Shown: positions 27,505-38,825, counted from the stretch's first letter. The stretch: 64,000 bases of DNA from an uncultured Phycisphaerales bacterium (GCA_903929885.1 CAIYWI010000002.1:1-64000); one strand, 5' to 3'. Numbers and translations: made by a program. The notes: generated from the letters alone by a model not told the origin.

Positions 27505-30090
27505 TCAGGCCGCGGCTTGGACGCCGGCGTCGACGCGGAGCTTCCACTTGACGCATTCGGCCACCAGCTTCTTGGCGTCGATGGGCTTGGTGAGGTAGCC
27601 GTCGCATCCGGCGTCGATGCACTTTTGTCGATCTTCCGCCATGGCGTGTGCGGTCAGTGCGACCACGGGGCGGGCGTAGCCGGCGTTGCGGAGTTCCCGC
27701 ACGGCCGTGTACCCGTCCATGATGGGCATCTGCATGTCCATCAGCACCAGATCGAAGGGCGTTCCTTCCGCCGCCGCGGCGGTGGCCGCCTCGTACGCCT
27801 TCTGGCCGTTGTCCACCGCCGTCACGGTCATGCCCGCCTTGCGCAGGTGGAACGAGATCAAGCGCTGGTTGTCCGGGCCGTCCTCGGCGAGCAGCACTCG
27901 GGCCTTGAGTTGCGACCCGCCGCCTGTCGGCGCGATCGATGCGGCGTCGTGAATGGCCTCGTCCGGGGGCTTGATCCACGGTTGGCCGCCCAGCGGGCCG
28001 GTGAGGATTCGAACGATGAAGGTGCTGCCCTTGCCCTCCTGGGTCTCGACCTCGATGTCGCCGCCGAGCATGGTGGCAAGACGCTTGGAGATGGCAAGGC
28101 CCAGTCCGGTGCCGCCGAAGCGGCGGGCCATCGAGGTGTCGGCCTGGCTGAAGGGGCAGAAGAGTCGATCGAGCACTTCGTCGCTCATGCCGATGCCCGT
28201 GTCCGTGACCTTCACGGTCAGCGAGCTGGCGATGTCGGGGTCGGCCTTGTCGGCGATGACCGTCACGGTGACGCCGCCGGCAGCGGTGAACTTGACGGCG
28301 TTGCCGATGAGGTTGAGCAGAATCTGACGGAAGCGGGTTGGGTCGGTGCGGATGAGCGAAGGCATCTCGCCCTCGAAATGAACCTTGAGTGAAAGGTCCT
28401 TGCCGACGGCGACGGCACGCATGAGCGAGGCCGCGCTGAGGATCAACTCGACGGGCGAGCACTCGACGGACTCGACGGTCATCCTGCCGGCCTCGATCTT
28501 CGAGACGTCGAGCAGGTCGTTGATGATGTTGAGCAGGTGCTGCGCGTTGCGGCGGATGGTCGCGACGTGGTCGTTGCGCGACGCCTCGGTCTCGGAGGGG
28601 TCGGCGAGGAGATCCGCGAAGCCCAGGATGGCCGTCATCGGCGTGCGGAGTTCGTGGCTCATGTTGGCCAGGAACTGGCTCTTGGCGACGTTGGCCGATT
28701 CGGCGGCGGTGCGGGCCTCGCGGAGCGAGTCCTCCGCGAGGATGCGATCGGTCACGTCCTCGATGGTTCCGACGAAGCCGGCGAGCCCCGCATCGTCGCG
28801 GACGGGCGCGGCGTGGAGCGAGATCCAGCGTTCGATTCCTTCGAGCCGGAAGCGGCCGCTCAGCGGCTCGCCGGTGCGACCGGACTCGGCCCAGGCCTGC
28901 TCGAGCGCTGCGCGGTCCTCGTCGGTCAGCACCGAGGCGACGTCGCTCATCAGTTGCTCGGTCCGGCTCGACGCGAAGATCGTGCGAGCCGAAGCGTTGA
29001 GATAGCGACAGGTCCGGTCGAGCGAGGCGACGAAGATTCCAAGCGGGGCGCACTCGGACATGGTGCGGAAGCGCTGCTCCCGCTCGACGACCTCGTGACG
29101 AGCATGGTCGAGCGCCTTGAGCGCGTCATCGATGCCCTTGGCGAGCGCGGCGATCTCGTCGACGCCCTGCACTCGGATGGTGTTCTCGAGGTCATCGCCC
29201 GGCCTGATGCGACTCAGGTCTTCGACCAGCGCCCTCACCCGGCGAGTCACCGTCCGCTCGATGACATCCGCGATGACCAGCGAGAACAGCAGCATCGTCA
29301 CGCCCGTGGCGATGATGACGAAGGCGATGGCGGCCTGCCCCTCCCGCATGAGCGTTCGGGGAATCGCCAACTTGAGGCCGATCGGCTCGCCCACGGCGTC
29401 CAACAGCGTCGTGGTCGCCATCAGCGTGTCGGGGGCGACCTCGACGATTCGCGGCGGTTCCGACATCGGAATGCTCGCGACGGGGGAGAGCAGCGCCTCC
29501 ACGTCGGCGATATGGCGGACATCGGCCATGTCGCGGGTGTCGAAGATGCGTGCAAGCACGAAGCCGCCGACGCGACCGCGATCGCCGTCCCGGATCGGAA
29601 CGGGCCGCGAGGCGACGTGGCAGAACCGGTCGCCGACGGCGAGCAGGCCGATCGAGACGCGGCCCTGGTGGAGTCGCTCCACGACGCCCCTGATGCGCAG
29701 CGTTCTGTCGAGTTCGCCCAGCGACACGCCCTTGGCCCCATCCGCCACGACGCCGCCGGCGAGTTCGCCGCGCTCCGAATAGATGAGCATGGCGGTCAGG
29801 TTCAGCGACGCCAGCGACTCAGGGTCGGGGAGGTGAAGCGACGGGGCGGCTGCATCGTCGCCGAAGCGTTCGACGTGCTCGGTGGCCATCGCCTCGAGCC
29901 GTGCGCCGCCTGCCGCGATGACCGCCTCGGCGCTCGTGACCGACTGCAGGGCCTCGGCTCGCTCTGCGGCCGCGAAGCGGTCGCCGAGGATCGAGCGAGA
30001 GGAGATCCACACGACCACCATCATCGCGGCGGCGGCGGCACCGATGGTCAGGATGGCCTTGTACTTCAAGCGCACGAGGAATCTCGACAT
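27505..30090 (-). CDS. Hybrid sensor histidine kinase/response regulator (periplasmic sensor, HAMP, PAS, HisKA, HATPase, REC)
   Basis: N-terminal TM and extracytoplasmic loop, PAS ([28 protein letters not shown]), [52 protein letters not shown], receiver [21 protein letters not shown]. Confidence 0.93.
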   Translation of the reverse strand: MSRFLVRLKYKAILTIGAAAAAMMVVVWISSRSILGDRFAAAERAEALQSVTSAEAVIAAGGARLEAMATEHVERFGDDAAAPSLHLPDPESLASLNLTAMLIYSERGELAGGVVADGAKGVSLGELDRTLRIRGVVERLHQGRVSIGLLAVGDRFCHVASRPVPIRDGDRGRVGGFVLARIFDTRDMADVRHIADVEALLSPVASIPMSEPPRIVEVAPDTLMATTTLLDAVGEPIGLKLAIPRTLMREGQAAIAFVIIATGVTMLLFSLVIADVIERTVTRRVRALVEDLSRIRPGDDLENTIRVQGVDEIAALAKGIDDALKALDHARHEVVEREQRFRTMSECAPLGIFVASLDRTCRYLNASARTIFASSRTEQLMSDVASVLTDEDRAALEQAWAESGRTGEPLSGRFRLEGIERWISLHAAPVRDDAGLAGFVGTIEDVTDRILAEDSLREARTAAESANVAKSQFLANMSHELRTPMTAILGFADLLADPSETEASRNDHVATIRRNAQHLLNIINDLLDVSKIEAGRMTVESVECSPVELILSAASLMRAVAVGKDLSLKVHFEGEMPSLIRTDPTRFRQILLNLIGNAVKFTAAGGVTVTVIADKADPDIASSLTVKVTDTGIGMSDEVLDRLFCPFSQADTSMARRFGGTGLGLAISKRLATMLGGDIEVETQEGKGSTFIVRILTGPLGGQPWIKPPDEAIHDAASIAPTGGGSQLKARVLLAEDGPDNQRLISFHLRKAGMTVTAVDNGQKAYEAATAAAAEGTPFDLVLMDMQMPIMDGYTAVRELRNAGYARPVVALTAHAMAEDRQKCIDAGCDGYLTKPIDAKKLVAECVKWKLRVDAGVQAAA

Positions 30091-30302
30091 GCCGCCCTCA
30101 CGCGCGGAGCGACGGCGTGCTATCGGCACGATCGGCTCGGACCGGTGGCCCGGTGCGGACCCGGGATCGGACCGGGTTGAGATGTGACGACTGTGCGGCC
30201 TGCGACCCCCGGCGAGACTCCCACGAATCGTGGACGATCATCCCACCTCTCGGGCGGATATGAGCGACCACGCGAGACGTGTCCCGAGCGGCCCGATCGG
30301 AG

Positions 30303-32351
30303 TCAGTTCATGCCCATCAGGCCCAACGCGGTGGCGGCCATCGCGATGATCGCCTTGACGAGGGATTCGCCGGCGATGAGGCCGGAGGACAGGGGCACGG
30401 CGTACTTGTCGGCGTGCCGCCGGTTGATCCGTTCCCAGACGAAGATCACCACGGCGCCCACCATGAAGCCCAGCGCGTTGGCGAAGGGCACGACCCACGA
30501 GAGGCCCAGGCCCATGGCCGAGGGGAGGTAGGGGCGAAGCTTCGACGGAGCGAGCCGCTCGACGAGCGGGAGCAGGATGCCGACGGCGGCGCCGATCACG
30601 ATGGCGAGCTTGGCCGATTCGGGCAGCGTCTCGACGCCCTTGGTGAGCACGCGGGCCACGGCCTCCCATTGACGAGTGGCGGGAGCGGCGAACTTCTCGA
30701 GGGCGGCCTTGTCGGGCACCATCAGGAACCAGATGGGCACGATCGCCAGCGTGCCGAAGAAGACCCCGAAAAACTGGGCGAGGAACTGGCGGCGAGGGTT
30801 GGCGCCCAGGAGGTAGCCGCTCTTGAGGTCGGTCAGCAGGTCCGCACTGGAACTGGCGCTGTTGGCGGCGATGCCGGCCGAGGCGAGGTTGGGCACGATC
30901 TGACCCGGATGGAAGATGGCGAAGGCCAACTGCATGACCTTGCCCATGGCGCCGATGGGCGTGGTGTCGGTTTCACCGGTGGCTCGCGAGGCCACCAGGG
31001 AGAGCACGCCGGACATCGCGATGGCGATCAAGCCCGCCCACCAGGAGATGTCGAAGGCCACGATCTGCACGAAGAGCATCGCGAGGGTGATGGGCACCAT
31101 GCCGACCACCATCCACCCGAAAGGCACCTCGATCGAGCGTTGGCCGGACGGGGAGTCGCCCTCGCCCGTGGCGCCGAGGCCGGTGAAGGCCCGCACGATG
31201 GTCTTCCATTGAAGGGCCACCGCCGTGAGACTTGACACCACCATCAATGCCGTGCCGCCCCAGAGCGACCAGGTGGTGATTCGGAACATGCCGCCGCCGC
31301 TGACGGCGAGATTGGCGTGGACGTCGGGGTTGATGGTCGAGCGATCGAAGGAGAAGGCGCCCGTCGCGCCCTTCACCCAGCCGCTCCCGGGGGTCTGGAC
31401 GTCGGCGGCCACCAAGGCGGGCACGACCACGAGGTACAGCAGCAGCGAACCGGCCATCAGCGAAAGGCAGACCCGCATGCGGGTGATGATGCCGGCGGCG
31501 ATCAGCAGGCCGCTGGACTCGAAGCCCATGGCCTGCATCTTGACCCCGTGGATCTGCATCAGGCCGTCGGCGGGCACCTGCTCTGGCAGGCGGAAGTGGA
31601 GGATCTTGTCGAGGAACTTGAGCGTGCCCTCGCCGGTGTTGAGGACGCCCACGACGGCGCCGACCGCCATGCCGCCCACGAGCGCGTAGGCCTTCTGGAT
31701 CGCCTCGCCTCCTTGGCTGTAAAGGCTTCGCAGCGTCTCGGCCGCCGCCGTGCCCGAAGGGAACCTCAACTGTTCGTGGTTGATCATCTGGCGCTTCAGG
31801 GGGATCGCCAGGAAGACGCCCATCAACCCGGTGCAGAGGGTGAACATCGCCACGGCCCAGATCGGCGAGGTCGGAATGGCCCACGACTTGACGTCCGCGG
31901 CGGTCTTGCCCTCGGGAATCGCCTCGAGCAGCAGCAGCGCGCCGAACATCGTCGCGATCGTGCTGCCCGTCGAATAGCCGGCCGCGGAGGCGGTCGACTG
32001 CATGCAGTTGTTCTCGAGGATCGACATCTGGCTGATGCGACCCCCCGAGAGGGAACGCAGCACGCCCCACGTGACGAAGCTCATGACGCCCGCCGTGATG
32101 GCCACGCCGAACGCCCAGCCGATCGCCAGCGTCGTGTACAGGTTGGCCGCGGCCATCAGCATGCCGAGGATGCCCCCGAAGACCACCGCTCGCACCGTCA
32201 GCTGGGGAACCTTGTCGCCCTGATACACGTGCTTGTACCAGTGCGCGTCCTTCTGCTCCGGGGTGGCGTCGGCGGGGATCGGCGGGACGCCCGGTCCGAA
32301 GGGCGAGGGGGCGTCCTGCTGATCATGCGTGGGGGCGGGGCTGGCAGCCAT
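30303..32351 (-). CDS. OPT family oligopeptide transporter
   Basis: PQLTVRAVVFGGILGMLMAAANLYTTLAIGWAFGVAITAGVMSFVTW, SILENNCMQSTASAAGYSTGSTIATMFGALLLL, many TM helices. Confidence 0.9.
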   Translation of the reverse strand: MAASPAPTHDQQDAPSPFGPGVPPIPADATPEQKDAHWYKHVYQGDKVPQLTVRAVVFGGILGMLMAAANLYTTLAIGWAFGVAITAGVMSFVTWGVLRSLSGGRISQMSILENNCMQSTASAAGYSTGSTIATMFGALLLLEAIPEGKTAADVKSWAIPTSPIWAVAMFTLCTGLMGVFLAIPLKRQMINHEQLRFPSGTAAAETLRSLYSQGGEAIQKAYALVGGMAVGAVVGVLNTGEGTLKFLDKILHFRLPEQVPADGLMQIHGVKMQAMGFESSGLLIAAGIITRMRVCLSLMAGSLLLYLVVVPALVAADVQTPGSGWVKGATGAFSFDRSTINPDVHANLAVSGGGMFRITTWSLWGGTALMVVSSLTAVALQWKTIVRAFTGLGATGEGDSPSGQRSIEVPFGWMVVGMVPITLAMLFVQIVAFDISWWAGLIAIAMSGVLSLVASRATGETDTTPIGAMGKVMQLAFAIFHPGQIVPNLASAGIAANSASSSADLLTDLKSGYLLGANPRRQFLAQFFGVFFGTLAIVPIWFLMVPDKAALEKFAAPATRQWEAVARVLTKGVETLPESAKLAIVIGAAVGILLPLVERLAPSKLRPYLPSAMGLGLSWVVPFANALGFMVGAVVIFVWERINRRHADKYAVPLSSGLIAGESLVKAIIAMAATALGLMGMN

Positions 32352-32484
32352 GCGACGCGTGCTCCTGCTGGGGCAAGGTCCGGGGTTCGAACGCGCCATC
32401 ACCCTAACACCCGATCAGGGCGCAGGCAAGAAAAATCCGCGTGTTCGGACCCCGATAGGACGGCATTCCCGAGGAGGGGCGGGC

Positions 32485-33066
32485 TCAGGTCTGGGCGGCC
32501 TCGATCATCTCCACCCAGATGTGGAGCACGAGCATGTGAAGTTCCTGGATGCGATCGGACGTCTGGCCCGGGGCGACGATGGCGACGTCGCACAGGTCGC
32601 GGAGGCGCCCGCCCCCCTTGCCCAGGAGGCCGATGGTCGTCATCCCCTTGGCCTTCGCCGCCTCGCACGCACGCACGCAGTTGAGCGAGTTGCCCGAGGT
32701 CGAGAGCACGATGAGCACGTCGCCCGCGCCTCCCAACGCCTCCACCGAGCGGGAGAACACATGCTCGAACCCGTAGTCGTTGGCGGTGCACGTGAGGTGC
32801 CCGGGTTCGGTCAAGGCGATGGCCGGGAGCGGGCGGCGGTCGGCGCGAAAGCGGCCGGTGAGTTCCTCGGCGAAGTGGGCGGCATCGCACAGCGAGCCGC
32901 CGTTCCCGCAGATCATCGCCTTGCATCCGCCGTCGTAGCACGCCGTCAGGGCGCCGCCCGCGGCCTCCGCGGCGCGCATGGCCGCGTCATCGGCGACGAA
33001 GGTCGCCAGCAACGACTGGGCGTCTGCAAGGGCGTTGCGGAGAATGTCGCCGGCGGTGGGGGGCAT
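32485..33066 (-). CDS. gmhA: SIS-domain sedoheptulose-7-phosphate isomerase (GmhA-like)
   Basis: KAMICGNGGSLCDAAHFAEELTGRFRADRRPLPAIALTEPGHLTCTANDYGFEHVFSRSVEALGGAGDVLIVLSTSGNS. Confidence 0.85.
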   Translation of the reverse strand: MPPTAGDILRNALADAQSLLATFVADDAAMRAAEAAGGALTACYDGGCKAMICGNGGSLCDAAHFAEELTGRFRADRRPLPAIALTEPGHLTCTANDYGFEHVFSRSVEALGGAGDVLIVLSTSGNSLNCVRACEAAKAKGMTTIGLLGKGGGRLRDLCDVAIVAPGQTSDRIQELHMLVLHIWVEMIEAAQT

Positions 33067-33109
33067 GCGGGGTCATTGTTGCCCCGTGACCGGCCCCGGG
33101 CGGAGCGGA

Positions 33110-34597
33110 TCAGTTGGTGGGCAGGCCCTTGGCCTCCCAGATGTCGCGGAGTTCGTCGTAGGTGGTCGGTTCCCACACCGAACCGTCGGGCATGTCGATC
33201 CGGACGAGTCGCTTGGACGCGTTGAACGTGGCCAGCGATGGCTTGCGGCCTTCGACCATTTCGGTCGCGATCTGCCAGCCCCGCTCGCCGCCGTCGAGCG
33301 TCGTCGAGGTCAGGGAGTCCTTGCGGAGCACGACCTTGGTCTCGAGCGAGTTCCAGACGTAAAAGCCGTGCGACACCTCCGTCCCGCTCCGCATGAGCAG
33401 GAACGGGAGCATCATCGCCTCGACTTGGCACAGGTACCCGTCGCCCTGGAGGATGGGCTTGTGCGAAGCGGCAGGGATGCCCTTGCCTTCGGTGCGGACG
33501 ACCATGCTCTGGCCGTTGCGGGCGCCCGTCTCGGTGACCACCTGAGGCGTGGCTCCGGGGGTGGCGCGGTGGGCGTTGGTCACCGTCCAGGTCTCTTCGG
33601 TCCGGTCGGGCGACATGAAGTAGATCGAGCACGAGTCCGTGACGGACTTGTCGGCGCCGAGGATTCTCGCGTCCACCTGCACGATGAAGCCCTCGGTGCG
33701 ATTGCCGCTGGCCTTCACGGTGCCGCCCTGGTTGTCGAGCATGCTCCGCGGGCCGTACATGTACTTGATCCGCCGATAGGCCACCTCGCGGGCGCTCCGC
33801 GTCGATCCGTCCTCGCCGGGCACGTATCGCCGCTCCCAGCGGACCGGGAACGCCTCCACCAGTCCGCGGAGCGAGGTCGCGTCGGCCGATTCGACCAGCT
33901 TGACGCCCGCGGCGACGGCCGCGGCCCGTTCGGCCTGGATCACCGCGGGGTCCTCGATGACCGTCGTGGCGATGATGCGATCGGCGATGCGACGCGCCTT
34001 GGCGAAGGACGTGCGCGTCGTGAGCAGCTCGAAGACGACGAACTGGCCGGGCGAGCAACGCACCACGGAGAAGCCGCGAACCTGCGGCTCCTTGCCCTCG
34101 AGCGACGGCAGCTCGATGAACCAGCGGGCCGCCTCGCGCCCGGCGATGGTCAACGTCTCGCCCGGGGTCGGCTCGCGGAGAAGCTTGCCCGACGCCGAGG
34201 CCTGGGCGGCGGCGCCGGCATCGATGCCGTAGGCATCGAACAGGGCGCTGAGCGTGGTGTCGGCCACGTGCCCGATGGTCGCGTCGACATCGGTGGTGCG
34301 AGGTGTCCGAACCTTGAGCGACCACGTCGTGTCCTTGGGCACGAGCACGATCGCCGAATCTCGACCCGCCGAGTCGGTCTGTGAGAGCACCCCCACGGGG
34401 CAGCTGATCGAGAGGCCCACGGTCGGCAACTTCAGCGGCACGTCACCAAACTCGATCGCGTCGTCGCCTTGATTCGTGCCGCCCGGCGATGCGGCGCGCT
34501 GCGGCGAGCCGGATTGCGCGGGTGCAGGCGGCGCAAGCAGGGCGAGCGAGGCGATCAGGGCGGGCGTCAGGATTCGAGGAGCGTCCTTGATGAACAT
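33110..34597 (-). CDS. Hypothetical secreted protein
   Basis: Signal peptide ILTPALIASLALLAPPAPAQ; long clean ORF with no recognised domain. Confidence 0.65.
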   Translation of the reverse strand: MFIKDAPRILTPALIASLALLAPPAPAQSGSPQRAASPGGTNQGDDAIEFGDVPLKLPTVGLSISCPVGVLSQTDSAGRDSAIVLVPKDTTWSLKVRTPRTTDVDATIGHVADTTLSALFDAYGIDAGAAAQASASGKLLREPTPGETLTIAGREAARWFIELPSLEGKEPQVRGFSVVRCSPGQFVVFELLTTRTSFAKARRIADRIIATTVIEDPAVIQAERAAAVAAGVKLVESADATSLRGLVEAFPVRWERRYVPGEDGSTRSAREVAYRRIKYMYGPRSMLDNQGGTVKASGNRTEGFIVQVDARILGADKSVTDSCSIYFMSPDRTEETWTVTNAHRATPGATPQVVTETGARNGQSMVVRTEGKGIPAASHKPILQGDGYLCQVEAMMLPFLLMRSGTEVSHGFYVWNSLETKVVLRKDSLTSTTLDGGERGWQIATEMVEGRKPSLATFNASKRLVRIDMPDGSVWEPTTYDELRDIWEAKGLPTN

Positions 34598-34682
34598 GAT
34601 GCAGAGGTATCGGCGGGGAATGGGGTTGGGGGATCAGCTTTGCGGGCGGCGGGGGCGTGAGCATCCCCGTCTGCGGGCACCA

Positions 34683-35678
34683 TCAGGCCTCGGGGAAGTC
34701 GTGGGCGGCCGCGTAGCGACCGGTCTCGAGCCATCGTAGTTGTCGCAGGATGTCGTTGCAGAGGGTGGAGGCGCCGAACCGGAAAAGATCGGCCGCCAGC
34801 CACGCGTCCCCCCCGGGGAGGTGGCCCAGGGTCTCCTTCACCATCACGAGGTAGTGGAGGGCTTGCTTGGCGGTGCGGATGCCGCCGGCGGGCTTCATGC
34901 CCACGCGGAGCCCCGTGGCGAGGTACCAGTCGCGGATCGCCTCGAGCATCACCAGTGTCACCGGCATCGTCGCCGCGGGTTGCACCTTGCCGGTGCTGGT
35001 CTTGATGAAGTCGATCGGACGCAGCCCTTCGACCTGCATGAGCGACGCGCATTCGTCGTCGACGTCGGCCATGGCGCGGATGGCCAGGTCGGAGGCGAGG
35101 CGAACGTTGTCCAACGTGTCGAGTTCGCCCGTCTCGAGGATCACCTTCAGGTGGGCCGGATGGCGTCCGTCGCGAAGCGGCTCCATGCAAGCCCGCTTGA
35201 CCTCGCGGATCTCGGCGGCGACCTCGTCGAGTCGCCCTGCGAGAAAAGCGCCGCGGTTGATCACCATGTCGATCTCGTCGGCGCCGTCGGCGATCGCCAG
35301 ACGCACGTCGTCGAGGCGCACGGCAAGGGGATACTGCCCGCTCGGGAACCCGGTGGCCACCGACGCCACGTGGACGCCGGTGCCGCGGAGGCACCGGACC
35401 GCGATCGACACCATCGAGGGGTAGACGCACACCGCCGCCACGCGAGGCAGCGACGGATGCGACGGATCGGGCATGACCGCCTTGCGGCACAGGCCCTTGA
35501 CCTTTTCGACCGAATCCTTGCCTTCGAGCGTGGTCAGGTCGAGCATCGAGAGGGCGAGCAGCAGTCCGGAGCGCTTGGACGCGCTCTTGATCGACCGCTT
35601 GGTGAACGAAGCCGCCCGCTCGGTCGCCATGACGGCGTCGACGGTCGGGCTCGGGGCTGGAGGACGCATGGAAGCCAA
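34683..35678 (-). CDS. deoC: Deoxyribose-phosphate aldolase, eukaryote-like (long) form
   Basis: LDLTTLEGKDSVEKVKGLCRKA, VAAVCVYPSMV, VASVATGFPSGQYPLAVRLDDVRLAIADGADEIDMVINRGAFL, DFIKTSTGKVQPAATMPV, VGMKPAGGIRTAKQAL, FRFGASTLCNDILRQLRWLETGRYAAAHDFPEA. Confidence 0.92.
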   Translation of the reverse strand: MASMRPPAPSPTVDAVMATERAASFTKRSIKSASKRSGLLLALSMLDLTTLEGKDSVEKVKGLCRKAVMPDPSHPSLPRVAAVCVYPSMVSIAVRCLRGTGVHVASVATGFPSGQYPLAVRLDDVRLAIADGADEIDMVINRGAFLAGRLDEVAAEIREVKRACMEPLRDGRHPAHLKVILETGELDTLDNVRLASDLAIRAMADVDDECASLMQVEGLRPIDFIKTSTGKVQPAATMPVTLVMLEAIRDWYLATGLRVGMKPAGGIRTAKQALHYLVMVKETLGHLPGGDAWLAADLFRFGASTLCNDILRQLRWLETGRYAAAHDFPEA

Positions 35679-35747
35679 TGGTACGCGAGCGGGGGCGTCG
35701 GCCGTGAATGGCTCGGAACCCGTCGACCGACCCCCTTACCCTTGGGC

Positions 35748-38700
35748 ATGGCCTTCTTCTCTCGCAAGCCCAAGTCTCCGACGCCCGCCATTCCCGTTCC
35801 GTCGCGTCCCGCGTCGGCGCCAAGTCCGACGCCCGGCAACGAGGAGCGGATTCTCGCCCTGGGTGCCGAGATGCTCGAACGGGCGCGCGCCCACAAGTCG
35901 GGCCTGCTGTCCGCCAAGTTCTACAACGATGCCCTGATGGAATGGTCCATGAAGGACCAGCAGTTCAAGGTGCAACTCTTCCGCTTCGTCGATTGCTTCC
36001 CGATGCTCAAGACTCCCGAGGCGGTTTTCGAGCACCTCGAGGACTATCTCTCCCAGCCCGGCGTGACGGTGCCGGGCGTGATCGCGGCCGCCCTGAAGGC
36101 GGGACGACTGCTGCCGGGGACCGCGGCGAGGACGATTTCCTCGCAAATCGAGGCGATGGCCGGGAAGTTCATCGCCGGCGTGGACGCGGCCGGCGCCCTG
36201 CCGGGCCTTCGAGCCATGTGGGATCAGGGCGTCGCCTTCAGCGTCGACCTGCTGGGCGAGACGTGCGTGAGCGACGCCGAGGCCGATGAATACGCCCGCA
36301 AGTACCTCGATCTCATCAACAATCTCCCCGCGAGCGTGGCCTCGTGGAGGCCCGATCCGCGGCTCGAATCGGATCACATGGGGCCGATTCCGCGCGTCAA
36401 CGTCTCGATCAAGATCTCGGCCCTCTCTGCCCGGTGCGATCCGATCGACGCCGAGGGATCGATGCGCGACCTCATGGGACGACTCGTGCCCATCCTCGAG
36501 ACCGCGAAGGCCAAGGGAGTCTTCGTCAACTTCGACATGGAGCACCACGCGCTCAAGGACTTCACCATCGCCCTCTTCCAGCGGTGCGTCGAGCGGGTGG
36601 GCTTCGAGGGCGGGCTGGCGATGCAGGCGTACCTCAAGAGCGGCGTCGAAGATGCCCGCACGATGATCGACTGGGCTCGGCGCACCGGCCGAGTCGTCAC
36701 CGTTCGCCTGGTCAAGGGCGCGTACTGGGACGCCGAGACGATCAAGAGCGAGTTGCACGGCTGGCCGAACCCGGTGTGGAACCGCAAGTGGGAGACCGAC
36801 GCCTGCTTCGAGCGGATGGTCCAGACGTTCCTCGATGCCGCTCCTCGCAAGGGCGTGCAGGGCGGCGGGATCAAGCTCGCCTTGGGATCGCACAACGTTC
36901 GCAGCATCGCGGCGGCCCTGGCGGGGCTCGAGGAGCGGGGCCTGCCTCGCGACGCCATCGAACTCCAGATGCTCCACGGCATGGCCGACCAGCTCAAGTT
37001 CGCGGCGGGCGAGATGGGGCTTCGCATCCGCGAATACGTGCCGGTGGGCGACATGATCCCGGGCATGGCGTATCTCGTGCGGCGACTGCTCGAGAACACC
37101 AGCAACGAGAGTTGGCTCAAGGCGGGCTTCATGGACAAGGCCGATCCTGCGGTGCTGCTGCGAGCCCCGCAGGCCCCGCTGGGGCAGGCGCCGGCGGTCG
37201 ACCTGGTCGCGGCGGCGCCCGAGCGTCACTCGCTGTCGCCCGCGGAGCGAGGCGTGGGCGACGACCGCGCCTTCGCGAACGAGCCGTTCCGCGACTTCTC
37301 CGTCGCGTCGCAGCGGGCCGCCTTCGAGGCCGCCGTGGCGAGGGCCACGGTGCCCCGCATCGCCAACGATCGGACGCCCGAGCAGGCCGCCGCCATGGTG
37401 GCGGCGGCCCACGCCGCGTTCAAGTCGTGGCGGGACGTGCCCGTCCGCGAGCGTGCCGCGTGCCTGGTGCGAGCCGCGGCGGTGATGCGGGCGCAGCGCG
37501 ACGGCCTGAGCGGCGTGCTGATTCGCGAGGCCGGCAAGACGTGGCGAGAGGCCGACGCCGACGTCGCCGAGGCCATCGACTTCTGCGAGTTCTACGCCCG
37601 CCAGTCCGTGCGTCTGTTCGAACGGACGCGGCTTGGTCGCTTCATCGGCGAGCTCGACGAGGTGTGGCATCAGCCCCGGGGCGTGGCGGTGGTCATCAGT
37701 CCCTGGAACTTCCCGCTGGCCATCTGCTGCGGCATGACCGTCGCGGCCTTGGTCACGGGCAACACGGCGGTGGTCAAGCCCGCGGAGCAGACCCCCGGCA
37801 TCGCCAAGATCCTGTGCGACATCCTCTGGGAGGCGGGGATCCCGCGCGACGTCCTGCACTTCTGCCCGGCGCCCGGCGAGACCACGGGCGCCGCATTGGT
37901 GCGCGACCCTCGAACGGCCATCATCGCCTTCACCGGCTCTCGCGACGTCGGCCTCGACATTCTCACCGCCGCCGCGCCGGGGTCGCCCTTCGTCGATCCG
38001 TCGATCCGAGGCACGGCCACGCACGTCAAGCGGGTGGTCTGCGAGATGGGGGGCAAGAACGCCCTGATCGTCGACACCAGCGCGGACTTCGACGAGTCCG
38101 TGCTTGCCGTTCGCCAGAGCGCGTTCGGCTTCCAGGGGCAGAAGTGCTCGGCCTGCTCGCGGGTGGTCGTTGTCGATCCGCAGGGGCCGGGCGGACCGGC
38201 CATCACTGCATTCACCCGGCGTCTGGTCGAGGCCACGCGGGCCCTGACGGTGGGTGATCCGGTGCGTCCGGGCACCGACATGGGACCCGTGATCGATGCC
38301 GAGGCCGCCGCCAAGATCCGCGGGTACGTGGCCAAGGCCCGCGAGGAGGGCAACCGCCTGGAACTGGCCGTCGAGCCCTCGATGGCCGACCCCGCCGTGG
38401 CGGCCGAGGCGGCCCGGTTCGTGGGGCCGCACATCTTCTCGGGCGTCAAGCGGGGCGACACCATCGCCCGCGAGGAGATCTTCGGGCCGGTGCTGGCCAT
38501 CATGCACGCCTCGAGTTTCGAGGAGGCGATCGAGATCGCCAACGACGGCGTCTACAAGCTCACCGGCGGCGTCATGACCCGCAAGCCCGCCCACATCGAG
38601 CAGGCCAAGCGGGACTTCCGCGTGGGCAACCTCTACATCAACCGGGGCATCACGGGCGCGTTGGTGGGCCGTCACCCCTTCGGCGGCTTCGGCATGTCCG

Positions 38701-38804
38701 GCCTGGGCAGCAAGGCGGGGGGCACGGACTACCTCCTGCAGTTCGTCGAGCCGCGTGCGTGCGCCGAGAACACGATGCGTCGCGGCTTTGCGCCCGAACT
38801 CTGA
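35748..38804 (+). CDS. putA: Bifunctional proline dehydrogenase / L-glutamate gamma-semialdehyde dehydrogenase
   Basis: Proline DH motifs (VNVSIKISALSARCDPID, VRLVKGAYWDAE, ALGSHNVRSIAAAL, EYVPVGDMIPGMAYLVRRLLENTSNESWL) plus ALDH (SPWNFPLAICCGMTVAALVTGNTAVVKPAEQTP, CEMGGKNALIVDTSADFDESV, FGFQGQKCSACSR). Confidence 0.95.
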   Translation: MAFFSRKPKSPTPAIPVPSRPASAPSPTPGNEERILALGAEMLERARAHKSGLLSAKFYNDALMEWSMKDQQFKVQLFRFVDCFPMLKTPEAVFEHLEDYLSQPGVTVPGVIAAALKAGRLLPGTAARTISSQIEAMAGKFIAGVDAAGALPGLRAMWDQGVAFSVDLLGETCVSDAEADEYARKYLDLINNLPASVASWRPDPRLESDHMGPIPRVNVSIKISALSARCDPIDAEGSMRDLMGRLVPILETAKAKGVFVNFDMEHHALKDFTIALFQRCVERVGFEGGLAMQAYLKSGVEDARTMIDWARRTGRVVTVRLVKGAYWDAETIKSELHGWPNPVWNRKWETDACFERMVQTFLDAAPRKGVQGGGIKLALGSHNVRSIAAALAGLEERGLPRDAIELQMLHGMADQLKFAAGEMGLRIREYVPVGDMIPGMAYLVRRLLENTSNESWLKAGFMDKADPAVLLRAPQAPLGQAPAVDLVAAAPERHSLSPAERGVGDDRAFANEPFRDFSVASQRAAFEAAVARATVPRIANDRTPEQAAAMVAAAHAAFKSWRDVPVRERAACLVRAAAVMRAQRDGLSGVLIREAGKTWREADADVAEAIDFCEFYARQSVRLFERTRLGRFIGELDEVWHQPRGVAVVISPWNFPLAICCGMTVAALVTGNTAVVKPAEQTPGIAKILCDILWEAGIPRDVLHFCPAPGETTGAALVRDPRTAIIAFTGSRDVGLDILTAAAPGSPFVDPSIRGTATHVKRVVCEMGGKNALIVDTSADFDESVLAVRQSAFGFQGQKCSACSRVVVVDPQGPGGPAITAFTRRLVEATRALTVGDPVRPGTDMGPVIDAEAAAKIRGYVAKAREEGNRLELAVEPSMADPAVAAEAARFVGPHIFSGVKRGDTIAREEIFGPVLAIMHASSFEEAIEIANDGVYKLTGGVMTRKPAHIEQAKRDFRVGNLYINRGITGALVGRHPFGGFGMSGLGSKAGGTDYLLQFVEPRACAENTMRRGFAPEL

Positions 38805-38825
38805 GCATCGAGCCAGGACCCAGGC

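Noticed and set aside
27505-30090. Receiver/kinase as part of a novel signalling island with the OPT transporter
   Set aside because: The two genes are adjacent and co-directional, but separated by over 200 nt with no specific link; ordinary hybrid kinase architecture.
34740-35747. N-terminal extension of the 1354-aa ORF 34740-38804
   Set aside because: Antisense to deoC; putA homology begins after ATG 35748.
35736-38675. 979-aa minus ORF
   Set aside because: Antisense shadow of putA; low-complexity H/R/G composition.
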